Part shown: positions 57,501-64,000 of the stretch, piece after piece
How the letters are laid out: every line of letters begins with the position of its first letter
Position numbering within the stretch: the stretch's first letter is position 1
NCBI GenBank assembly: GCA_963969365.1
Contig: OZ017759.1
Span: forward strand, 372,001-436,000
Direction of reading: 5' to 3'
DNA length: 64,000 nt
Source of the DNA: Asterochloris sp. CNOR1
Taxonomy: Eukaryota; Chlorophyta; Trebouxiophyceae; Trebouxiales; Trebouxiaceae
Notes under the pieces: model-generated
The model's input: the letters and a program-made list of their open reading frames with translations, nothing else
The model's database searches: none
Told to the model about the DNA's origin: nothing
Program-made: the position numbers and the translations under genes

Positions 57501-60019
57501 CTACACTCAAATTTGTTGGGTCTTCCTGGAGGCTGCTTCGAAATGTGCATGAGGGGCGAGTGGTGGTGGTGTGCTGCAGCCGCCATGCGGCTCACCAAGG
57601 GGAAGTGGTTCAAAGGTCAGCCCAACTCTGCTGCAGCCTGCCAAGATTTATGTCACTGGCACGACGCAGCCCGCCGAGGACCTCCAGACTCTCCTGAGCC
57701 TCTCAAAGCATGTGAGTGGCTGCAGGCGGACACGTCCCTCACCAGACGCATGCTGGGGTGGCCTTTGCTGTGCTGCAGCTCATAGAGGTGCCCATCATTG
57801 CCCCCCAGGAAGAGGCGGTCCCCCAGGGTGGCACTGCAGCCCATGTAGATGAGGCAGCTGGGGATGCGGTAACCCATGGGCTCCACCAGCTGGAAGTAGT
57901 CCCCATTCTCAGAGTGGTCGTTGATGGGCTGCAGGAAGAGGCGGATGATCTGCAGGGCAGGGCGGCATGGTGGGTCAGGCACAAGGTGGGGCTGCTTGCA
58001 TGAGTACATGCCTGTGTGGGTGCGGCTGCTGAGGGGCTGCACGACAAGGTGGACGACCTGCAGGGCGGGACATGAAGGCAGGTCAATCAGGCTTGGTACA
58101 AGGTGTGCTGCCTGGTTGCCTGAGTGTCTGCTAGAGAGTGAGGGTGATGATGAACTGCTGGAAGAGGTGTATAATCTGCAGGGCAGGGCAGGAAGGTGTG
58201 GCAAGCTGGGCTAGGGATTGGGAAAGCTACTTGCTGCCTGAGTGTGACAGCCTTTGCTGGCGGCTGCAGGAAAAGGCAGATCATGCAGGGCAGGGCCATG
58301 CGGAGCTGAGTATGACTGAAACAAGGCGTGTGTGTTTCCTGGGCGATGAGTGGCCTGCGTCGGGCTGGGAGGATCTGCAGGGAGGGGGTGGCAGAGATGG
58401 GTAGATGTGCTGACAAGTTCAGGAGGTGGGCTGCCTCCCCATGTGCAAGCATTGCTGCATTGCTTGGGCCCTTGGATCAGCGCAGGAGTGCAAGTGGGGT
58501 GTCCTGTGAATGTGCGGGCAGAAGGCGCATGTGGGCTGAGGCGTGGCCAGCAGGCTAGCGACTGGTGATGGGCAGCCATGCAGGCGGGCAGATGATACTG
58601 AATGCTATGTGGCGCGCAGGACAGCAGGAGGTTGGCAGGCGGGCTTGACTGCAAGTGGGCTGGCAGCCAATGCAGCAACTGGGGGTTTGCTGCACTCTGC
58701 ATGCAGAAGCCAACATGTTTCACCCCAGTACAGCAGTCTGCTGGCAGCCAGACTTGGGCAGGACACGGCAGGCACAGGCGTGGCGTTGTTCCCACCTCTG
58801 ATGCTGTGCAGACGACCAGCGAGAGCTGGGCAAAGTTCCGCAGACCCCGGGGATTCTTTGTGAGGGCGACATGAGTGATGGCCTGCTCAGTGCTGGACCA
58901 CTCCATGGGCTGCTCCTGCCTACAGTGCATCACGAGCAGTTACCATCAGCAAGAAGCACTGCTGTTGCATAGCAGTGAAGAGGGGCCCCAGATGCAGCAA
59001 CAGCAGTCTTGCAGTTGTAGTTGCAGAATGGCCTTCAGCCCCTGCCGAGAAGCAACCATCGGGCTGTGTGCCCTGCTGATTGGCTTCAGCCCACCTGGTG
59101 GGCTATGTCAAACAGGCCTCAACAGGCTGCCAGCGTTGACTCAGCCTCAAACAGGCATTCAAGGTGCCAAAGCAAGACCTTCTGACCAAGCCTGCATGCA
59201 GGAAGCAGCTGGGCTTTGCCCTGCCTGGGACAGGCTGTGCTGATCGAGCCTCAGAAAGCTGGCAGCCTCAAGCCCACCTCTCAAACCTTGACACAACAGC
59301 CTGGTGTGCCAGGACAGGGTTCCCACATAAGCTCCTTTGCAGGAAGCAGGCGGGCTTGGCCCCGCATGTGATGGGCTGGGCAACACAGGCATAAACAATT
59401 AAGCTCAGGTGACATTTGGCCAGCACCCACCTGTCATAGTGCCACATAAACAACCTGTTGTCGACTGCAGCCCAGGCCATGCGCAGCTCTGGCAGAGCCC
59501 CCATGCGCGAAGAAGCCTGGGACTGACCATATGCCAGCTCCACTCTGTCTGGGACCTGGAACTTTGTGCCAGGCTCTGAGTTAAGGGGCTCAGGCCACTG
59601 CAGCAGCAGCAGCAGGCAGCGAGCTCACCAAAAGAGCAGATCAATTACTGGATGCATGGCTGCTGGTGCATGATCAACATGCCCACGATGGCCACAGCAC
59701 TGTGCACACTGATCAGCAGCAGAGGAGGGCCACAGCTGCTGCAAGCATGCTGACACTGGAAGATGCATGATTAGCAGCGCAGCATGCAGTGCACTGCTCT
59801 CGCCTGACTGTCTGTGACTGCCTTCTCGTCCTTTGCCTCTGTCTTCAGCAGATCCAGTAGGTCCAGGGAGGAGCCATCCTGGCTGGCAACCTGGCGCACG
59901 CTGCTCCAGGCATTGAACACCTGATTCAGGTCATCGGCACCAGCCACCTTACCAATAGGGCTCCTGGTGCGGCTCTGCAGGTAGCGGACATCATCCTGCC
60001 ACCGGCTGGGCACCGCCAT
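30588..60019 (-). CDS. NUP155: nuclear pore complex scaffold nucleoporin NUP155
   Basis: NUP155 is an inner-ring scaffold protein of the nuclear pore: an N-terminal beta-propeller followed by an alpha-solenoid. There are 25 exons, 5' to 3': 59804-60019, 59431-59597, 58796-58919, 57743-57949, 57187-57327, 53129-53219, 52724-52799, 51806-51952, 51377-51579, 50828-50962, 49986-50146 (or 49795-49955), 49183-49287, 48382-48555, 47676-47878, 46967-47190, 40816-40988, 40318-40494, 39343-39483, 34768-34974, 34062-34289, 33512-33616, 32623-32826, 32086-32322, 30993-31232 and 30588-30803. All phases join (4,302 nt, 1,433 residues; plant and animal proteins are about 1,390-1,460). Landmarks: LPELRMAWAAVDNRLFMWHYD, VYDLGKDGTG, KHRPVELLRH, LAQAKAQALDPAG and LYSVAVPQRYWDVCLQLAD. 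The first intron uses a GC donor. An in-frame ATG at 60040 is an alternative start. Exon 11 is duplicated. Confidence 0.95.
32365..32537 (-). repeat. two diverged copies of the NUP155 exon 23 start
   Basis: True exon 23 begins at 32322 with GPKMLASREG. Copies begin at about 32437 (SKMLASCKGTS) and 32537 (GAKLLSPP, later AEAAFGKVLQRL in a shifted frame), spaced about 115 and 100 bp. The copy at 32537 follows a CTTCAG acceptor-like site. Both now lie in the intron between exons 22 and 23. Confidence 0.8.
35290..36040 (+). repeat. inverted diverged duplicate of NUP155 exons 16-17 and their intron
   Basis: Read on the plus strand, this matches the minus strand of about 40230-40950. It contains the end of exon 16 with its GTAGGT donor (near 35426), the intron, exon 17 (QLAQAKAKALD against QLAQAKAQALD) and following intron sequence. 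It lies in the opposite direction to the parent gene, inside a later intron, so it cannot contribute to the NUP155 message. The copy differs at many positions and includes an extra stretch near 35815-35850. Confidence 0.85.
38226..38830. repeat. three tandem copies of a 205-bp unit
   Basis: The anchor ATGCCCTGCCA recurs near 38406, 38609 and 38817, about 204-207 bp apart. Each unit also carries GAGAAG..TGCTCTGCAGGCTGT-like and GGTGAT..GCTTCAGGCA-like blocks. The copies are well diverged. No coding role is seen. Confidence 0.75.
40989..46966 (-). other. largest NUP155 intron (6 kb)
   Basis: An intron between exons 15 and 16, mostly filled by the satellite at 42080-45530. The flanks (40989-42080 and 45530-46966) have open frames such as 41432-41863 on the minus strand, but none carries a recognisable domain or fits the splice pattern. 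Confidence 0.8.
42080..45530. repeat. intronic satellite, about 165-175 bp unit, with higher-order duplication
   Basis: A unit marked by CTGGGTGCCAGGTGTAGATG, GCTGCGCTCAGCCTGA and CACAGCCCCTCCCA recurs a dozen or so times (for example near 42587, 42752, 42856, 43023, 43190, 43333, 44537 and 44720). Unique-looking flanks are also repeated: about 42110-42360 matches 44030-44290, and about 43740-43930 matches 45310-45520. So a block of roughly 1.5-1.9 kb was duplicated as a whole, with different unit numbers inside. The units are not identical, so the array is not brand new. There are no uniform short repeats with unique spacers. Confidence 0.85.
49765..50146 (-). repeat. 191-bp tandem duplication containing NUP155 exon 11
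   Basis: Exon copies A (49986-50146) and B (49795-49955) are both 161 bp and differ at one base that I can find, giving Tyr in A and Cys in B. Copy A has a CTGCAG acceptor and copy B an ATCAG acceptor; both have a GCG/GTGAGG donor. The duplication also carries about 30 bp of flanking intron (near 49765-49794 and 49956-49985). The near identity implies a very recent event or a polymorphism. Confidence 0.93.
55574..55617. repeat. perfect 44-bp palindrome
   Basis: Two 22-base arms, AAGGCGGAGACTGACCATG... and its exact reverse complement, meet with no spacer. The flanking bases do not pair, so the symmetry stops sharply. In RNA it would fold as a perfect hairpin. Confidence 0.95.
56447..56524. 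repeat. 78-bp imperfect hairpin
   Basis: The left arm (56447-56481) and right arm (56491-56524) are near reverse complements around a 9-base loop. The inner 12 pairs (CCTGCAGGGGCC with GGCCCCTGCAGG) are perfect. The outer arm has a few mismatches. It could be a small-RNA precursor or a worn foldback element. Confidence 0.8.
57960..58374 (-). repeat. four tandem diverged copies of the NUP155 exon 4 start
   Basis: The true exon 4 begins at 57949. Upstream copies begin at about 58057, 58175, 58282 and 58374, so spacing is roughly 108, 118, 107 and 92 bp. Each follows CTGCAG or a close variant. They match the exon start ATCATCCGCCTCTTCCTGCA with increasing divergence upstream. Copy 1 reads VVHLVVQPLSS against IIRLFLQPIND. 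Confidence 0.85.
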
Positions 60020-61415
60020 GCCAGGGCCAGCAATCAACAAGTCAGCAATTTGCTAGATTCCGTGCAGGGCACCATCAACAACGATCAGCAAAGCATGAGG
60101 CCCGCTCTCCTCTTGGGTCAACATGTCCTGCCTGACATCAGGTCAATTCCTTAAAATTATCACCAGCATGCATGGCCATGTCACCCGAAGATCTCCTGCC
60201 TGATCATCCTGCATGTCAGGCAAGATGGAGGGATTGCAGAGGTGGGTACACAGCTGCTGACCACTAGCAACACTGCTGTGCCTCCACCTGAGGGGCCAGG
60301 CCCGAAGTTGGTGGATGATTGCCAACCTGAGTAGGTCTGCAACAATGGCTGAGTGGGGCGGTGCTTCACACACCAGCCAGCATGCGTATGAAAGGCCAAG
60401 GGGTGTCGTGCAGCTCCAAGTCCACCTGCTGCCTGCGCCTGGGCTCCCCAAGGCAATCCATGAACACAGCAAGTTTGCCCAAATGAAGTCTGTATCCCAT
60501 CATGGCCACCATGGCCATGTGTCTGTGCTGCAGCCTGCTGGCAACTGTGGCCCGAACGCTGCAGTTTGGAAACTTTTCATCAGCTGCCTGTGACCAATTT
60601 GACAGACGAGCAGCTCCAGCTCACCTTCCTCACGATCATTGGCAGTGGCTATCGTGCGCGGCAGCCTGCAGCTGGAGCTGATTGCCGATCAATCACCCTA
60701 AGTGCTCAGCCTGCCATTTGGCCACCTGCAGCTGATTTTTTCACTGCAGAATGGTCTGCTTTGGACCCTGCATATGTGCAGGGCTGTGTATGGCCTGTTG
60801 CTGTGCCTGTTATTGCTTTGAGCCTCCTGCATGGGCAATGCCAGGCTTCTCGTGCTTGAGGGCCCTCCCACCTCAACATGCAAGTAGAGCTTGCCTTTCA
60901 GCAGGACCCTGGTATAGTGCAGACCATCGACAAGAGGTGGCTCAGATGACTGGCATGCCAGTCAAATGGCGTTTAATATTCAAGGAGATAGGTCAACCTG
61001 CACCGGCTGAGCAGCGTCGCTTGCGTTGCCTGAAGGACTGAGGCATTGCCGCATCCTGGAGCCGCATCACTGATAGGTGAAATTAGCTGCGCAATCAGGC
61101 AGGCACAGCTAGTGCAAGATGGCAGCCACGATGCAGAGCATGCAGACAGCCCTTCTGGGGGAGCCCAACTTGGACCTCAAGATGCCAGGCAAGCCCTGCA
61201 GAAAGCTGTGCCTTGCAGAAAGCACGCATGCAGCACAGCACCCTCTGACTGCCGCACGCCACTGATGAGCACCATAGCAGACTGCTGCAGCAAGGCGCCA
61301 CCTGCCTGCTGCATCCCGCCAACCAGCACTACCTCTGACAGAAACCTGGCGCACGTCGCCCTCTGCCTGCTGCATCCCACCGGCCAGCAGCCGACCTCCC
61401 CATTCAGCGCTGCAG
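60020..61415. other. divergent promoter region between NUP155 and the EF-hand gene
   Basis: The start region of NUP155 (leftward) and the first exon or exons of the EF-hand gene (rightward) should lie here. I could not identify the rightward start exon. A short direct repeat (CTGCCTGCTGCATCCC followed by CCAGCA, near 61305 and 61362) precedes the first recognised exon. Confidence 0.5.
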
Positions 61416-64000
61416 GCTACACTGGGTTCTGCGCGGGCCTGTCGGAGACCTACGCCAAGACCCCCGTCCCTGCACAGCTGATGGCTAAGGTGCCTCCCTC
61501 GGATACCTACCTCTTCACTCGCACTCAGGTGCCCCCAGTGACCACGCCCACCAGGGACCCCTGCAACTTCCCTGAGACCTACAAGCCCCGCCATGAGGCT
61601 GTGAACCTTTGGGCAAGCCTGCAGACCAAGGGTGAGTCCAAAGCTGACAGGGAGCCAGCTCTGGGCCACACACATGCACCTGGCAGGGCTGGCTGTCCTG
61701 GATCTCACGACAGATGTATGTGCTGTGCATATCAGCCACAACTAGGGCCCCTGCCTGCGCTGGAGCTGTGCTGCCTGCAGCTTACGTGCCTGTGACTCTG
61801 TGCCCCAGCCTGGACCCACGACAGGTGCTTGAGCAAGCCAGAGGCTGTTGGGCCTTTCCTGTGACATGCCCTCCCAAAATGCCATTCTGAGTGCTTCTGA
61901 TTGCAATCCATTCATCATGAGTACCCTACATGCAACCAGGGCAGTACCAGCCCACTCACGTACCACTGTGCTGTCTGCCCTGCGTGTGCAGGTAGCCGCT
62001 GACTGCTCAAGGTTGTCGACTGCTCAGCCTGTGCTGTCTACTGCTGCAGGGAAGCAGGACAGTGCCAAGCCGCCGACGAGCCACCTGGCCCTGGGGGACA
62101 GCCGCATCAACCCCTTCCACACCAGCTACCACAGCGACTTCTCCCCTCCCTTCACATGGCAGGCAAGCCTGGCAGCGGCACAGGATGCTCCTGCAGAGGG
62201 CTTCTGCATAAGCGCTGGAGCTGATCGCCCCTTGCAGCAACAGAGAGGGCAGCAGAGTGATGCCTGAATACTCACATGTCAGGCTGCAGACCCCGAAGTA
62301 GTGGGGAGGAGCTGCTGCAGATTTGCAGCCAGCTGGCGCCGACAGCAATACGCTCAGCAACTGCTTTACCAGTCAGACAGGCATCTCATGTCAGAAACAT
62401 TGCGCCTTGGCAGCTGGGCAGCACAGCTTTGCAGAGTGCTGGCTGATGGTATGAGGTTCGAGCCAGACGGCGTCAGCCCAGCCTGCTGGTTGCTTGCAGC
62501 CATGGCTGCCGCAGCCATGCAGCAGCATTGCTGTGCAGCCATCTGCTCCACCCCCCAGGGTAATCAGCAGGGCTCCTGGCTGTGCAGGCGCGGATTCGGA
62601 GTCCCCTGCGAAACAAGATGCTGAAGGATGTGGCGAACCTGAGGGACGTGTACAGCAGCGCCTTCCAGCGAGTCGGAGAGTGAGTCTTTGAAGTGCCTGT
62701 ACTCGTTGGGCAGCCTGGGGTGAGAGCAGGGAGCAGCCCAGGACGGTACTCTGTGGGAAGGTGTCGCTTTGCCTCCAGGCAGGGCTAAGCACATGAGTCC
62801 CGGGACTTCGCAACACAGGTACAGCTGGGTTGTTACCAGGGCTGCTGCATTGCTTCCAGTGAGGGAATAAGTAGGTCCTGGGGTCGCCTATTGATTGTGG
62901 TGCAGCTATCCCTGTCCCCGTCTGCATTGCGGCTTTCAATGAGTGTATCCTGATTACTGAGGTGCTACTTCTGATATAGTGTGTGTTGCAATTCACTTAC
63001 TGGGTGAGCTGATGACTGGTGCCTGGTGCTGCATCTTGAAGCTGCGATGGCTGTGCAGGAAGAGCTGGCGGCACATCGAGCTGTTTTGTTGCCTGCCTGC
63101 TGCCGTGTGCCGTGTGATGCTGCCGCATTCACCACCACAAGTGAGTCAGTGCCTGCTGGCTGGTGCAGGAAGAGGTTGCATGACATGATCCAGCACATGA
63201 CAGAGCGCTTGGCAGGCAAAATTGGCAACGCCAACAACAACGCCTTCATGCTGCGCAAGCTCTTCAAGATGTACGACACTGCCAACACAGGGCAGGTGAT
63301 CAGATCTGGGCACACGTGGAGCCCTAGAAATTCCTATCTTGTATCCAGCAGCCAGCTTGTCCCAGGCGGTGGATGCACAGGTGCTGAAGCAATGGCCAGC
63401 AAGAGGCCAAGACAGTATGACCAAACTCCCAGCAGCCAATGAGAAGTATGGTGCCTGCCTGCAGATTGAGATTGAGGACTTTCGTGCAATGAGCGAGTCC
63501 TTTGGGATGCAGCTTGACGACGACTCCCTGCTGGCGCTTTTCTCATGGGTGAGCACCTGAGCCACTGATACACTGATGCTCAATAGCACTGATGCTTTGC
63601 CTGATGCTGCTGTGCTGCTTGGATCAAAAGGTGGTCGCTGCACCCCCTGCAGCATGGCTCCCAAAGAGAGGCACCCCCGACAGGCTGATGCCCTTGCAGC
63701 TGTTGCCGGGGGAGAGCACCTGCTCATTGTACTACTAGTGCCCTGGCGTTTGCTGCAGTGCCGCTCTGTCAAGGTGCTGTTGCATCCCCTGCAGCAGAGC
63801 ACCTGGCAACAGGCAGCCTGCAGCCTTATGACCTCATAGCTGTCCTGTACCTCTTCGATGCTTGTCCCTGCAGCAAAGGCCGCCCTGCTGGTCCTGAGCC
63901 CGCCTGCTGGCTGCCCAACTCCCAGGGGACAGCAAGCCGTCATGCGGGCTCTTCCTGGTGTTCCTGAGCCTGCCCGTTGCCCTGCCCCTGCAGTACGACC
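61416..64000 (+). CDS. EF-hand protein, probably axonemal, partial at the right edge
   Basis: Six exons: 61416-61631, 62050-62162, 62588-62679, 63169-63295, 63465-63548 and 63994 onward, leaving the window. Phases agree. The N-terminal part has GYTGFCAG and a Pro/Tyr/Phe-rich segment with NPFHTSYHSDFSPPF. This style is common in small proteins that bind along axonemal microtubules. An EF-hand follows: KLFKMYDTANTGQ across a splice junction into IEIEDFRAMSESFG. The loop has Asp at position 1, Gly at 6, Ile at 8 and Asp at 12, so calcium binding is plausible. The intron after 62162 uses a GC donor. The start codon lies upstream of 61416 and was not found. The EF-hand is firm; the axonemal role is inferred. 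Confidence 0.75.

Noticed and set aside
62425-62480. tRNA-like B-box (GGTTCGAGCC) with an A-box-like TGGC...GGG upstream
   Set aside because: The flanking bases do not form a T-stem or acceptor stem, so no cloverleaf can be drawn.

Overview
This window looks like nuclear DNA of a chlorophyte green alga. It is GC-rich and very intron-rich, with short exons bounded by CTGCAG-type 3' splice sites. The genes that can be read are eukaryotic and of plant or green-algal type. Axoneme-type genes (a dynein heavy chain piece and an EF-hand protein) suggest a lineage that makes, or once made, flagella. I cannot name the species.

Layout. 0.3-10.5 kb (+): a run of low-complexity and coiled-coil exons, then exons for AAA2-AAA3 of a dynein heavy chain; both may belong to one chimeric or decaying gene. 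11.2-12.5 kb: two diverged direct repeats. 12.5-14.35 kb (-): ribosomal protein RPS26, 4 exons. 14.5-18.25 kb (-): the autophagy protease ATG4, 8 exons found, start not found. 20.1-26.8 kb (+): V-ATPase catalytic subunit A, 14 exons. 27.2-30.2 kb (+): a mitochondrial dicarboxylate/tricarboxylate carrier, 6 exons. 30.6-60.0 kb (-): the nuclear-pore scaffold protein NUP155, 25 exons, about 4.3 kb coding in 29.4 kb. 61.4 kb to the right edge (+): the start of an EF-hand, probably axonemal, gene. For RPS26, ATG4, VHA-A, DTC, NUP155 and the EF-hand gene, the exon phases agree at every junction I worked out.

Main finding. The introns of several unrelated genes carry diverged tandem copies of the neighbouring exon edge. 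Each copy includes the splice site, and copies often lie about 90-120 bp apart. They occur in ATG4 (Cys exon), VHA-A (exons 7, 8, 9 and 13), the carrier (exon 3) and NUP155 (exons 4 and 23). The youngest case is a nearly identical 191-bp tandem duplication of a whole 161-bp NUP155 exon; the two copies can only be used one at a time. This suggests a recurrent local duplication process that lengthens introns and now and then makes alternative exons. Other intronic structures are an inverted duplication of two NUP155 exons, a higher-order satellite of about 170-bp units, a triple 205-bp repeat, a perfect 44-bp palindrome and a long imperfect hairpin. GC-AG introns are also fairly common: 4 of 57 modelled.

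The recognised genes share no pathway. ATG4 and VHA-A both serve autophagy and the vacuole and are divergently arranged, but I see no evidence of shared control.
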